Positions 7,791 to 17,276 of a stretch of 64,000 nucleotides of DNA are shown piece by piece. The stretch is from Arthrobacter sp. M4. Lineage in GTDB: Bacteria; Actinomycetota; Actinomycetes; Actinomycetales; Micrococcaceae. Under the pieces are notes generated by a model. The model was not told the origin of the DNA. It did not search any database and worked only from the letters and a program-made list of their open reading frames with translations. Numbering within the stretch: position 1 is the stretch's first letter; each line of letters starts with the position of its first letter. Made by a program: the position numbers and the translations under genes. The stretch lies in NCBI RefSeq assembly GCF_020251205.1, contig NZ_JAIWYX010000004.1:288386-352385 (forward strand), in the 5' to 3' direction.

Positions 7791-10700
7791 GTGGCAGAGG
7801 TGAAGCATGTGCGTCGGAGCCACAGTCTCCTGTGGTTCATCATTCCGGCAGGGGCGTCCCTGGGGATCCTGGCTACTGGGTTCAGCCGCGGAACCGGAAC
7901 GGAAGAGGCGCAGACCTACGGCGATATCGCTATTCTGCTGGCAGCGTTAACTGCCTTCGTGAGCCACACGCGGGCTGCCATCCAGGCACGCGAGAACAGG
8001 GTGGCCCGGTGGTTCATGGCTGCCGGCCTGCTTGTTTGGGCCTCGGCCCAGGGGCTGTGGACGTATTACGGCGTCACCCTGGATCACGCCTACCCCTTCC
8101 CGTCTTTTGCGGACCTGGGCTTCACGGGGTACTCCATCCCGGTTGGCGTGGCCTTGCTCCTGCTGGCCCGGCGGTCCGGCCCTCGGCTGCCTTTTGTCCG
8201 ATCCCTCCTTGACATCGGAGTGGTGGCCAGCGCCGTCCTATTCATGGCGTGGGGATCCGTGCTGGGGCCCGTGGCCTCCGATCAAGACGACGACCCGCTG
8301 TCCCACATCGCCCAACTGGCCTACCCCATCGTCGACGTCATGATGCTTTCCCTAGTCATCATCCTGACCATGCGGGCAGCAAGGGGCCACCGCCTGCCGT
8401 GGTTGTGCCTGAGTGTGGGCTTCCTGGTGCTTGCCCTCACGGACATCATCTACGTGAGGTTAACGTTCGACGGCGTCACGGGAACCACCGGTTCGCCCCT
8501 TGCCGTCGGCTGGGTGCTTGCCTTCCTGCTGGTCGGTTTCAGCCCGCTGCTCCCCGAATCGGAAGAGACCACGAAGGATGGCCGTGCCTACACGGCGGCA
8601 TTGGAGCTTCTGCCCTACCTGCCCGTGTTCATGGCACCGTTCTTTTCGCGGAGCCGGCCACTCACCCTCAGTGATCCGGTCCTGGTCTTCACCGGGCTCA
8701 CCGTGCTGGTGTTCGTCATCGTCCGCCAGGTGCTGATCGTCGTCGAAAATGTGACGCTCACCCGCAACCTTGAGTCCAAAGTCGCCGAGCGGACCGCCCA
8801 ACTCGAAGACCTGGGCGCCATTGTGAACTCGTCCGGCGACGCAATCGTCGGAAAGACGGCGGAAGGTGTCATCACCAGCTGGAACCCCAGCGCGGAACGG
8901 ATCTATGGTTACCCGGCGTCGGAGGCCATTGGCAGGAACAGCGATTTCTTCATCCCGGAGCACCTCCTGGCCATCGAGCACGCCATCCTGTCCGACGCAG
9001 CCAAGGACGGCAAAGTACATATTTATGAGACCGAGAGGGTCCGCGGTGACGGCAATTCAGTGGCCGTGGCAGTCACCATGTCCCCAATTCGCGGTCAAGA
9101 CGGGATCCGGGGTGTGGCAACCATCGCCCAGGACATCACTGAACGCAAGGCAGCCGAGGCCGAATTGCTGGCGGCAAGGGAAGCCGCGCTGGAGTCCAGC
9201 CGGCTGAAATCCGAGTTCCTGGCAACCATGAGCCACGAAATCCGCACGCCGCTGAACGCGGTGATCGGCCTGACCTCGCTGCTGATGGATACTCGCCTCA
9301 GCGAAGCCCAGAGGCAGTACGCGGAAGGGGTCAAGGGCGCCGGCGAAGTCCTGCTTGCCCTGATTAACGACATCCTGGACTTCTCCAAGCTGGAAGCCGG
9401 GAAAGTGGAACTGGATATCGCGGCCTTCGATCCAAGACTGCTTGTGGAGGAGGTCGCAGGCCTGGTGGCAGAGGCAGCCCAGGCCAAGGACTTGGAACTC
9501 ATTTCCTACTGCCACACGAACGTCCCGGCGAGGCTCCTCGGCGACGTTGTCCGAATCCGCCAAATCCTGCTGAATCTTTCGTCCAACGCGGTCAAGTTCA
9601 CTCCGTCCGGCGAAGTGGAAATCCACGTGAAAATGCTGAGCCAGCGTGACGACAAAGCCGTCCTCCGTTTCGAAGTCAGGGATACCGGAATCGGCATCGG
9701 CGCGGGAGACCACCAGCGGATGTTCGAGTCCTTCGCCCAGGCCGATGCCTCCACCACGCGACGCTACGGAGGAACCGGCCTGGGACTCGCGATCTCACGG
9801 CGCCTCACGCAGGCCATGGGCGGCGAGATCGGACTCAGCAGCGAGGTGGGCCAGGGCAGCACGTTCTGGTTTGTGCTGGAACTCCCGATTGGCCAGGCTG
9901 TCGAGGACGACGCCGAACCGATCCCGGACCTGCTGACCGGGCTCAACGTGCTGGTGGTAGACGACAACGCCACCAACCGGCTGGTCCTGGAATCCCAACT
10001 CGCCGGTTGGGGAATGCGGCCGGTGGCCGTCCCGGACGCCCGCTCCGCCGTCGAAAAGGTCCATCAGGCGTCCGCTGCCGGCACGCCCTACGACATTGCC
10101 GTCGTCGACATGTGCATGCCGGAAACCGACGGCCTGCAACTGGCCCGCCAAATCAAGGCGGAAGAGGACACTCCGCCGCGCTTCATCCTGCTGACGTCCA
10201 CCATGGAAGTGGACAAAGCCGGGCTGGCACAGGCGGGGATCCGCGAGCATCTCACCAAGCCCGTCCGCAGTTCCGAGTTCTACAACCGGCTCCTCCGGCT
10301 GATGGCCGTCAAGCTGCCGGCAGCCCGCGAACCTGCCCGCCAGGGAGCCGCGCCCAAGCCCGCGCGGTCGCTCGGCCGGCTGTTGGTGGCGGAGGACAAC
10401 GAGGTCAACCAACTCGTCGCGCAGGGCATGGCAGCCCGCCTGGGCTACGACGTCGATATTGTCACCGACGGCGCCCAAGCGGTGGCCGCAACGGCCGCCA
10501 CACGGTACGCCGCCGTCCTAATGGACTGCCACATGCCGGTAATGGACGGGTTCGAGGCCACGCGAACCATCCGGGGACGCAATGGAGAAGCCGGCCGGAT
10601 TCCCATCATCGCCATGACGGCCGGAGCCATGGACGAGGACCGCGAGCGCTGCCTGGCGGCAGGCATGGACGACTACATCAGCAAGCCCGTGGACCTCACT

Positions 10701-11438
10701 AAGTTGGGGAACGTGTTGTCCCGCTGGGTGCGGCAGAGTGACGCGGGTGCGCAGACTGAGGGCCCGACGACGTCAAGTGACGCGGGTGCGCAGTCCGGGA
10801 GCCCGACGACGTCAGGCGCCGCGGGTGCGCAGTCCGGGAGCCCGACGACGGCAGGTGCCGCGGCGGAGTTGCCTCCCGAAGCGACCACACCGGGACTGCC
10901 GGCTCCCACTGAACTGTCGCCGTCGTCGTCGGGCCCTGCTTTGGACGCAGACCGGCTGGCTGTCCTCCGCGAACTCGGCCCAGGGGACGGGCTCGGGCTG
11001 CTCCCGGGGGCGGCGCGGGCGTTCCGCGACGAGGTGCAGCGGAGTGTCAGCACCTTGCGGCTGGCGCTGGAGGGCGGCGATGCGGACGCCGTGAGGCAGA
11101 CTGCCCACAGGCTCGCAGGTGCGGCGTCCAACATCGGTGCCATGGGCGCGGCCGAACTAAGCAAGGAACTCGAGCGGATGGGCCGGGATGCCGGAGCGGA
11201 AGGCTCCGAGCCCGGCGTTGCGCTGGCGTTAACCGGCTCATCGGACGCAGCGCCCGCCATCCCGGAAGAAGTGCCATCGGAAGAAATACCAACGACGACG
11301 GCAGCGCCTTCAGATGACGCGTCGCCCTTTGTGGGTGGCCTGGAACTGCTGGCGCGGCTGGAGGCCGAACTGGCGGAGGCCGAAGCGGAGCTTGAGCGTT
11401 TGCTGTCAGAGTCCGGATGGGAGTCTGGTTCCTCATGA
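7791..11438 (+). CDS. Membrane hybrid sensor histidine kinase (7-9 TM, PAS, HisKA, HATPase, REC, REC, Hpt)
   Basis: 1215 residues from GTG, with a GGGGG ribosome site 4 bases upstream. Order: about 7-9 membrane segments (15-325), PAS (342-455), HisKA with phosphorylatable His in SHEIRTPLNAV (~480), HATPase with VRDTGIGIG and GGTGLGLAIS, a first receiver (VLVVDDN, acceptor in AVVDMCMPETDG), a second receiver (LLVAEDNEVNQ, acceptor in LMDCHMPVMDG), an Ala/Gly/Ser/Thr repeat linker (984-1022) and a histidine phosphotransfer domain with AHRLAGAASNIG. All relay residues are present. The stop overlaps the ATG of the response regulator-cyclase, its likely output partner. Confidence 0.92.
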   Translation: MAEVKHVRRSHSLLWFIIPAGASLGILATGFSRGTGTEEAQTYGDIAILLAALTAFVSHTRAAIQARENRVARWFMAAGLLVWASAQGLWTYYGVTLDHAYPFPSFADLGFTGYSIPVGVALLLLARRSGPRLPFVRSLLDIGVVASAVLFMAWGSVLGPVASDQDDDPLSHIAQLAYPIVDVMMLSLVIILTMRAARGHRLPWLCLSVGFLVLALTDIIYVRLTFDGVTGTTGSPLAVGWVLAFLLVGFSPLLPESEETTKDGRAYTAALELLPYLPVFMAPFFSRSRPLTLSDPVLVFTGLTVLVFVIVRQVLIVVENVTLTRNLESKVAERTAQLEDLGAIVNSSGDAIVGKTAEGVITSWNPSAERIYGYPASEAIGRNSDFFIPEHLLAIEHAILSDAAKDGKVHIYETERVRGDGNSVAVAVTMSPIRGQDGIRGVATIAQDITERKAAEAELLAAREAALESSRLKSEFLATMSHEIRTPLNAVIGLTSLLMDTRLSEAQRQYAEGVKGAGEVLLALINDILDFSKLEAGKVELDIAAFDPRLLVEEVAGLVAEAAQAKDLELISYCHTNVPARLLGDVVRIRQILLNLSSNAVKFTPSGEVEIHVKMLSQRDDKAVLRFEVRDTGIGIGAGDHQRMFESFAQADASTTRRYGGTGLGLAISRRLTQAMGGEIGLSSEVGQGSTFWFVLELPIGQAVEDDAEPIPDLLTGLNVLVVDDNATNRLVLESQLAGWGMRPVAVPDARSAVEKVHQASAAGTPYDIAVVDMCMPETDGLQLARQIKAEEDTPPRFILLTSTMEVDKAGLAQAGIREHLTKPVRSSEFYNRLLRLMAVKLPAAREPARQGAAPKPARSLGRLLVAEDNEVNQLVAQGMAARLGYDVDIVTDGAQAVAATAATRYAAVLMDCHMPVMDGFEATRTIRGRNGEAGRIPIIAMTAGAMDEDRERCLAAGMDDYISKPVDLTKLGNVLSRWVRQSDAGAQTEGPTTSSDAGAQSGSPTTSGAAGAQSGSPTTAGAAAELPPEATTPGLPAPTELSPSSSGPALDADRLAVLRELGPGDGLGLLPGAARAFRDEVQRSVSTLRLALEGGDADAVRQTAHRLAGAASNIGAMGAAELSKELERMGRDAGAEGSEPGVALALTGSSDAAPAIPEEVPSEEIPTTTAAPSDDASPFVGGLELLARLEAELAEAEAELERLLSESGWESGSS
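10740..10856 (+). repeat. Three 39-bp tandem repeats inside the hybrid kinase
   Basis: Units at 10740, 10779 and 10818 encode DAGAQTEGPTTSS, DAGAQSGSPTTSG and AAGAQSGSPTTAG. They form the flexible linker between the second receiver and the Hpt domain. The 13-codon period keeps the frame, so copy number could vary without breaking the protein. Confidence 0.85.
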
Positions 11439-12343
11439 AGGTCCTGATCGCAGACGATGACCAGCTCTCGCGGATGATCACCAAGGCGGCCGTGGAGCAG
11501 TCCGGCCACGAGTGCATCGTTGCGGCGGACGGTGATGCGGCCTGGCAGCTGTTCCAGGAACATGCGCCCCAGGCAGTGGTCACGGACCTGATGATGCCGG
11601 GCCTGGACGGTCTGGCACTGTGCCGGGCCATTCGGGCGGCGGAAGACGGCTCGTACACCTACTTGATCCTGGTGACCTCACACGGCACCCGGAATGACGT
11701 CCTGGCCGGTATGGAAGCAGGAGCGGACGACTATGTCACCAAGCCGCTTGACCCGTTCAGCCTCCACACCCGGCTCCTGGCTGCCCAGCGAATCACGTCG
11801 CTGCATGCCGACCTGGCCCGGTACCGCCTCGCCCTGGCCGAACAGGCCCGCACCGACCCGCTGACCAAACTGCACAACAGGCTCAAGTTGTCCGAGGACC
11901 TGGACCAGCTGCACGCCCGCTGTGAACGCTACGGCAGGGACTATTCGCTGGCCATGTGCGACGTAGACCATTTCAAGAGCTACAACGATATTTACGGCCA
12001 CCAGGCAGGCGACGCCGCGCTGGAGGCCATTGCCGGGGCCATAGCTCACCAAGCGAGGAAAGGCGACGGCGTCTACCGCTTTGGGGGCGAGGAATTCCTG
12101 TTTGTACTTCCCGAGCAGTCCCTCGCCGAGGCCCGTTTGGTGGTGGAAAGGGCCAGGGCGGCTGTGGGCGCGCTGGGCATTGTGCACAGCGGCGATTCCT
12201 CGGGGGTACTCAGTATCAGCGCCGGACTCGCCTCCTACGTGGAGGGACACCGCGTGGACTCGGAGCAGCTCCTCAAGGAAGCCGACCTTGCCCTCTACCG
12301 GGCCAAGGCCGCTGGTCGGAACACAGTGGCGGTGGCCGAATAG
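11435..12343 (+). CDS. Response regulator with diguanylate cyclase (REC-GGDEF)
   Basis: 302 residues. The ATG at 11435 overlaps the TGA of the kinase (ATGA) and begins MKVLIADDD, the canonical receiver start, so it is preferred to an in-frame ATG at 11417. Receiver acceptor Asp is in VTDLMMPGLDG and the switch Lys in VTKPLD. The GGDEF domain has an active GGEEF signature and, five residues before it, RKGD, a complete I-site for product inhibition. Phosphorylation by the preceding kinase should control c-di-GMP synthesis. Confidence 0.93.
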   Translation: MKVLIADDDQLSRMITKAAVEQSGHECIVAADGDAAWQLFQEHAPQAVVTDLMMPGLDGLALCRAIRAAEDGSYTYLILVTSHGTRNDVLAGMEAGADDYVTKPLDPFSLHTRLLAAQRITSLHADLARYRLALAEQARTDPLTKLHNRLKLSEDLDQLHARCERYGRDYSLAMCDVDHFKSYNDIYGHQAGDAALEAIAGAIAHQARKGDGVYRFGGEEFLFVLPEQSLAEARLVVERARAAVGALGIVHSGDSSGVLSISAGLASYVEGHRVDSEQLLKEADLALYRAKAAGRNTVAVAE

Positions 12344-12366
12344 TCCCGTTCCCCCGCCATTTGAGT

Positions 12367-12687
12367 TTAGGCCGCCATCGCCAGCTCGGCGGCGTACTCT
12401 GCGATCGGGGCCACGATGCTCAGCTCGAAATCCGACTGCCCGGGATCAATGGAGGGCGGAAGGTGGTGGGTTTGGGAACATTCCTGCAGTTGCTCCAAGG
12501 CGGCTGCGTCAACCTTGGCGTGGCTGACGTCCACCACAAGGCGCAGGCCTTCCCGGAGATGGTTGGCGCGTTTGACTACTACATACAGTGCTTGAAGGCT
12601 TCGCGAGGTGACGTGGCCATGTGCTGCCACTTGCGCCTCGCCACAATCGAGGTCCAGACGAACAAGTACCCGGAGTTTGTCATTCAC
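12367..12687 (-). CDS. STAS-like hypothetical protein
   Basis: 106 residues from a GTG that follows GGGAG by about 6 bases; longer in-frame starts lack a ribosome site. The pattern of a beta-strand region, then LVVDVSHAKVDAAALEQL, resembles STAS-domain anti-sigma-factor antagonists, although the usual phosphoserine motif is not clear. It is convergent with the REC-GGDEF gene (23-base gap). Assignment is by shape only, and it could be an unrelated small alpha/beta protein. Confidence 0.5.
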   Translation of the reverse strand: MNDKLRVLVRLDLDCGEAQVAAHGHVTSRSLQALYVVVKRANHLREGLRLVVDVSHAKVDAAALEQLQECSQTHHLPPSIDPGQSDFELSIVAPIAEYAAELAMAA

Positions 12688-12910
12688 AATGCTCTCCCGT
12701 CCGTGGGTGGCCACGGCACAAAGGCCGGGGCCGGGCCGCGACGCTGCGGCCCGTGGCTGGCCGCGACGCTGCGACCGTGATCCACCCTAGACAGCAAATG
12801 TGATGCAGACAACATATTTCTTCGAAAAGGGGATATGACTTGCGGGGGACCCGGGACGCCGATAGCTTGGCGCGCATCGCGTTGTCGGTCCGGCTCTATA
12901 TATTGAAACC

Positions 12911-15166
12911 ATGACCCAGGCTTCCGCGTCCCCTGCCGATACATCCGCCCACACTGCTGACAGGGCTTCAGCAGTTCCGGCGGCACCAGTTGCCAAAAAA
13001 GTCCCCACCGAGCGCGTGCATCACGGTGACGTTTTCGTGGACCCCTACGAATGGCTCCGGGACAAGGAATCAGCGGAGGTCATAGCCCACCTCAAGGCAG
13101 AGAACGCATACCAGGAAGCCGTCACCGCCCATCAGGAGCCTCTGCGTGAAGCCATCTTCCAGGAGATCAAAGGCCGCACCAAGGAGACAGACTTGTCTGT
13201 CCCAAGCCGCAAGGACGACTGGTGGTACTACACCCGCTCTGAAGAGGGTAAGGAGTACGGCATCCAGTGCCGTGTCCGCGCCGCAACCACCGATGACCCG
13301 GTTGCCGACTGGACTCCCCCGGCGGTGGAGCCCGGCGTCGACGTGCCCGGCGAGGAGGTGCTGCTGGACGGCAACGTGGAGGCGGAGGGCAAACCGTTCT
13401 TCTCGGTTGGCGGCGTTGCTGTCACAGTGGACGGAAACCTGTACGCCTATGCTGTGGACAACTCCGGGGACGAGCGATTCACCGCGCGGATCAAGGACCT
13501 CCGCACTGGAGAGCTGCTGCCGGATGTGATCGAGAACGTGTTCTACGGCGTCGCTTTCTCCCCCGATGGCAAACGCCTTTTCTACACCGTGGTGGACGAG
13601 TCCTGGCGTCCGTACCAGGTCAAAGCCCACGTACTCGGCACGCCGGTTTCCGAAGACCAGCTGATTTACCAGGAAGACGACGTGGCCATGTGGCTGGGCT
13701 TCGAGCTCTCGTCCGACCGCCGCTACCTGGTTTTAAGCATCGGCTGCTCCGAATACAGCGAGACGCGGATGCTGGCGTTCGATAACTTCGACGCCGGGCT
13801 GACTACAGTGATCTCGCGGGACGAACGGATCCTCTACGAAGCCGAGCCCTTCCTGCAGCACCAGCCCGACGGCACCAGCGCGGAGCGGATCCTGCTCACG
13901 CACAACAAGGACGCCATCAACTCGATGGTCAGCCTGGTGGACCCTGCCGAACTCAGCAAGCCCCTGTCCGAGCAAAACTGGAGCACCGTCGTCGCGCATT
14001 CCGACCACGTCCGTGTCAACGGCGCCGGTGTCACCGCAACGCACGCCGTTGTGTCCATCCGGAAGGACACCATTGAACGCGTCCAGGTCCTGCCGCTGGC
14101 GGGGCTGGGAACCGAAACCCAGCAGGCCGCCGTCGAACCGGCCTTCGACGAGGAGCTTTACACTGCGAGTGTGTCTGGCACGGATTACAAGGCGCCCGTG
14201 ATCCGCGTGGGCTACACGTCCTATTTCACGCCCTCCCGTGTGTACGACTTCGTCCTGCCCACCGAGCAGAAGCCTGCTGGCGAGCTCCTGCTGCAGAAGG
14301 AAAGCCCCGTGTTGGGCGGCTACGACGGCGACGATTACGTCGCCACCCGTGAATGGGCGACGGCGGCAGACGGCACCAAAGTGCCGCTGTCCGTGCTGCG
14401 CCACAAGTCCGTGCAGCAGGACGGCACGGCTCCGGGACTGGTGTACGGCTATGGCTCCTACGAAATGAGCATGGACCCCGGCTTCGGCATACCGCGGCTA
14501 TCCCTGCTGGACCGCGGCATCGTGATGGTGATCGCGCACATCCGCGGCGGCGGCGAACTCGGCCGACACTGGTATGAAGACGGCAAGAAACTCAACAAGA
14601 AGAACACTTTCACGGACTTCATCGCCGCCACGGACTGGCTGGCGGGCTCCGGCTGGGTGGATTCCTCCCGGATCGCCGCGATGGGTGGCTCTGCGGGCGG
14701 GCTCCTGATGGGCGCCGTAGCCAACATGGCACCGGAAAAATACGCCGCGGTGTTGGCGCAGGTGCCCTTCGTGGATGCCCTGACCAGCGTCCTGGACCCG
14801 GAACTGCCCCTGTCAGCCTTGGAGTGGGAGGAGTGGGGCAATCCCATCACCGACCCGGACGTCTACGCCTACATGAAGTCCTACAGCCCGTACGAGAACG
14901 TCCACGCAGTGGCCTACCCCAAGGTTGCTGCCGTGACATCCTTCAACGACACCCGGGTGCTGTACGTGGAGCCGGCAAAATGGGTCCAGGCCCTGCGGAA
15001 CGCCACCACAGGGCAGGAGCCGATCGTGATGAAAATCGAGATGGAAGGTGGCCACGGCGGCGCTTCCGGCCGGTACGTCCAGTGGCGGGAACGGGCCTGG
15101 GACTACGCCTTTGTGGCTGACTCCCTGGGCGCCAATGAGCTCTTGCCCGGAGCCGGGCTGAAGTAG
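12911..15166 (+). CDS. ptrB: Oligopeptidase B (prolyl oligopeptidase family S9A)
   Basis: 751 residues. The N-terminal half reads as a beta-propeller with YEWLRDKES and DWWYYTRSEEGKEY near the start. The C-terminal alpha/beta hydrolase has the nucleophile serine in GGSAGGLLMG, Asp in SFNDTRVLY and His in GGHGGASGRY. Family members are cytosolic serine peptidases cleaving short peptides after basic residues. No signal peptide is present. No other peptidase or transporter gene adjoins it. Confidence 0.93.
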   Translation: MTQASASPADTSAHTADRASAVPAAPVAKKVPTERVHHGDVFVDPYEWLRDKESAEVIAHLKAENAYQEAVTAHQEPLREAIFQEIKGRTKETDLSVPSRKDDWWYYTRSEEGKEYGIQCRVRAATTDDPVADWTPPAVEPGVDVPGEEVLLDGNVEAEGKPFFSVGGVAVTVDGNLYAYAVDNSGDERFTARIKDLRTGELLPDVIENVFYGVAFSPDGKRLFYTVVDESWRPYQVKAHVLGTPVSEDQLIYQEDDVAMWLGFELSSDRRYLVLSIGCSEYSETRMLAFDNFDAGLTTVISRDERILYEAEPFLQHQPDGTSAERILLTHNKDAINSMVSLVDPAELSKPLSEQNWSTVVAHSDHVRVNGAGVTATHAVVSIRKDTIERVQVLPLAGLGTETQQAAVEPAFDEELYTASVSGTDYKAPVIRVGYTSYFTPSRVYDFVLPTEQKPAGELLLQKESPVLGGYDGDDYVATREWATAADGTKVPLSVLRHKSVQQDGTAPGLVYGYGSYEMSMDPGFGIPRLSLLDRGIVMVIAHIRGGGELGRHWYEDGKKLNKKNTFTDFIAATDWLAGSGWVDSSRIAAMGGSAGGLLMGAVANMAPEKYAAVLAQVPFVDALTSVLDPELPLSALEWEEWGNPITDPDVYAYMKSYSPYENVHAVAYPKVAAVTSFNDTRVLYVEPAKWVQALRNATTGQEPIVMKIEMEGGHGGASGRYVQWRERAWDYAFVADSLGANELLPGAGLK

Positions 15167-15286
15167 CGGGATCGAAGGAGCACTTTCCACAGACTGTGAG
15201 GCGACCAATTTGACGGCGACCGCTGATATGGTGTTGCCACAGTCACGAGTTGCCGCGCAACGGCACCGCGCAACCGAGGGGGGACC

Positions 15287-16933
15287 GTGAGTGATGAAGC
15301 AGCTGGGGCATCGTCAACACAGCGTGTCGTGGTGGTTGCTGATTCCGATGCCGCACGCCTGGAGCTAACAACCGGCGCGCTGTCAGGGGCGGGTTTCCAG
15401 GTCCACACGGCCGGGGACGCCTCCACGCTGGCTGCAGAACTCAAACGGCGACACCCCGCCGTCGTCGTCCTGGAAAACGCCCTGACGCATAGCCTGCCCA
15501 GCCCCGGAGTCCCGGTGCTTTTGCTGCTCAATGCCGGGGACTCCGTGGACCTCGAGGCTGTGGAAACCTGGCGAGTGTCGGACTACGTCATCAATCCCCC
15601 GCGCCCGGAAGAGCTGGTCCACCGGGTTGAGACGCTGATTGGCCGCGCGCAGGAAAGGCACCGGCTTCGCAGCGACGTCGAGGCCCTCCGCGAGAGCCTC
15701 CGCAAGGTGTCCGCGGCCGTGCGGGCCACCAATGTCCCCCAACAAATTGCTGAACACCTTGTCCGCGGCTTTGGCGAGGCCCTCGGCGCCGACTACGTCT
15801 GGTTCGCAACCTTCCGCGACGAACGCGTCCCGCGCATCCGTGCCCAGTGGAACAGGGAGGGGCTCACGGAGGCGCGGGCGCGGCTGGGATCACGCGAAGA
15901 CAAGGTGGCTGACGCCTCCAACCGCCTCTGGACCGAGGCGGATGTGCTGGCCGTCAACGACCATCGTTCCGAACCGACCTCGGCACTGGCCTCCACTTTG
16001 CATGGTTGGGCCGGCGAGCTCAGCGCGAGGTCCTTCGTGGCGGTACCAGTCGGGGAGGGCGAGTCTGCCCTTGGCGTCATCCTGGTGGTTATGGTCAACC
16101 AGGGCCATGACTGGTCCCGAACCGAGATCGCCTTGATGCAGCACGTCGCAGGAAACGTTGCCCACGGCCTCATCCAGGGGCACCTCATCAGCGCCCAGCA
16201 ACAGGTCCTGCAGCAGCTCCGGCAACTGGACAAGGCCAAAACTGACTTCCTTGCCACGGTCAACCACGAGCTTCGGACACCGCTCACGTCCATCACGGCC
16301 TACCTGGACATGATCCGCGAGGGCGCCGGCGGCCCGGTTTCGGAGGGCGTTGAACGGATGCTGGAAGTCATCGACCGGAATTCGGACCGGCTGCGGCGGC
16401 TCATCGAGGACATGCTGACCGTTTCAAAGCAGGGTTCCAGTTCCAGCCTGAACCTCAAGCCGGTGGACATCGGCCAGGTCCTGCAGATCGTGGTGGCCAC
16501 GCTTCGCCCCCTCGCCGAATCGCGGGACGTGGCGGTCACCCTGGAGGAACCCGCCGAGGACGTCAAGGTCAACGCCGACGAGGCACAACTGGAGCAGGTC
16601 TTCACCAACATCGTGGCCAACGCCATCAAATTCACGCCCGACGGCGGCACCGTGGGGATAACCTCGGAGCCGTCAGTAGCGGACGACGGCGGCCCGTCAG
16701 TTTTGGTGCGCGTGGCGGACACGGGCCTGGGCATCCCGGAGCAGGATCTCCCCCATGTCTTTACCCGCTTCTTCCGCGCGTCCAATGCCACGTCCACCGC
16801 AGTGCCCGGAAGCGGGCTGGGGCTGGCCATAGCACACGACATCGTCAAGCGTCACACAGGGCGTCTGGGACTGGCGTCCAAGCTGGGTTCCGGGACCACG
16901 GTGTCGGTGGAGCTTCCAGTCGGCGGGCCGTAA
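15287..16933 (+). CDS. Cytosolic sensor histidine kinase (degenerate receiver, GAF, HisKA, HATPase)
   Basis: 548 residues from GTG, with GAGGGGGG four bases upstream. Residues ~10-115 have a receiver-like fold start (VVVVADSDAARLEL), but the expected phospho-acceptor strand reads AVVVLENAL, with no Asp. A GAF domain (~150-300), a short coiled coil, HisKA with VNHELRTPLTSI and HATPase with NAIKFTPDGG, VADTGLGIP and GSGLGLAIA follow. No membrane segments are seen, so the cue is probably intracellular. No response regulator adjoins it. Confidence 0.88.
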   Translation: MSDEAAGASSTQRVVVVADSDAARLELTTGALSGAGFQVHTAGDASTLAAELKRRHPAVVVLENALTHSLPSPGVPVLLLLNAGDSVDLEAVETWRVSDYVINPPRPEELVHRVETLIGRAQERHRLRSDVEALRESLRKVSAAVRATNVPQQIAEHLVRGFGEALGADYVWFATFRDERVPRIRAQWNREGLTEARARLGSREDKVADASNRLWTEADVLAVNDHRSEPTSALASTLHGWAGELSARSFVAVPVGEGESALGVILVVMVNQGHDWSRTEIALMQHVAGNVAHGLIQGHLISAQQQVLQQLRQLDKAKTDFLATVNHELRTPLTSITAYLDMIREGAGGPVSEGVERMLEVIDRNSDRLRRLIEDMLTVSKQGSSSSLNLKPVDIGQVLQIVVATLRPLAESRDVAVTLEEPAEDVKVNADEAQLEQVFTNIVANAIKFTPDGGTVGITSEPSVADDGGPSVLVRVADTGLGIPEQDLPHVFTRFFRASNATSTAVPGSGLGLAIAHDIVKRHTGRLGLASKLGSGTTVSVELPVGGP

Positions 16934-16981
16934 CAATCACGTCATATTACGCAGTTAAAGAGTTGTCACAAACTAAAAAAC

Positions 16982-17011
16982 GGATACCCCGGACTGTAGT
17001 CCGGGGTATCC
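16982..17011 (-). terminator. Strong rho-independent terminator
   Basis: A perfect 14-bp stem (16982-16995 with 16998-17011) closes a two-base loop. On the minus strand it is followed by GTTTTTTAG, so it terminates the small peptide gene at 17061-17186. It may also stop readthrough from the kinase on the plus strand. Confidence 0.9.
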
Positions 17012-17060
17012 AGAGGTTAACCCGTCGGATAGGCCAACCTGATTACTCAGGCGGCACCGA

Positions 17061-17186
17061 TCACGGCCACCAACCAATTGTGGTGGAACTGGTGGTGTCC
17101 TTTGGAGGGGCGGCGTTGGCAGGGGCTGCAAAACCCGTAACCGCAAGGATGGCCGCCATAAGTAGTGATGCCGCAAGTTTTTTCAT
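17061..17186 (-). CDS. Small secreted peptide precursor (41 aa)
   Basis: ATG with AAAGG 8 bases upstream. The protein starts MKKLAASLLMAAILAVTGFA, a textbook Sec signal with two lysines and a hydrophobic core, and continues with APANA, an Ala-x-Ala cleavage site at about residue 25. The predicted mature peptide is only 16 residues, APPKDTTSSTTIGWWP. A strong terminator with a T-tract starts 49 bases after the stop, so the unit is a complete monocistronic gene. It is divergent from a TPR protein gene, with 90 bases between starts. A signalling peptide is an inference; a small cell-surface or antimicrobial peptide is also possible. Confidence 0.75.
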   Translation of the reverse strand: MKKLAASLLMAAILAVTGFAAPANAAPPKDTTSSTTIGWWP

Positions 17187-17276
17187 TCGCTGGACCTTTC
17201 GGCTTATGAGAATTTGGCTATGTGAATTGCAAAACCGTCACGCTGGATAGTATACGGGCATTCGCCCGATCAGGAC
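17187..17276. promoter_or_regulatory. Divergent promoter region, peptide gene / TPR gene
   Basis: 90 bases separate the two starts. Toward the TPR gene a TAGTAT (17248-17253) could be a -10, with TTGCAA 15 bases before it. CGGGC (17255-17259) and GCCCG (17264-17268) form a small inverted repeat at the expected transcription start, a possible operator. Toward the peptide gene the ribosome site AAAGG is clear but no convincing -10 is visible. Confidence 0.4.

Noticed and set aside
12836..12907. 23-codon frame MTCGGPGTPIAW after AAGGGGAT
   Set aside because: It lies just before ptrB, has no signal or motif, and the composition is ordinary for intergenic GC-rich DNA.
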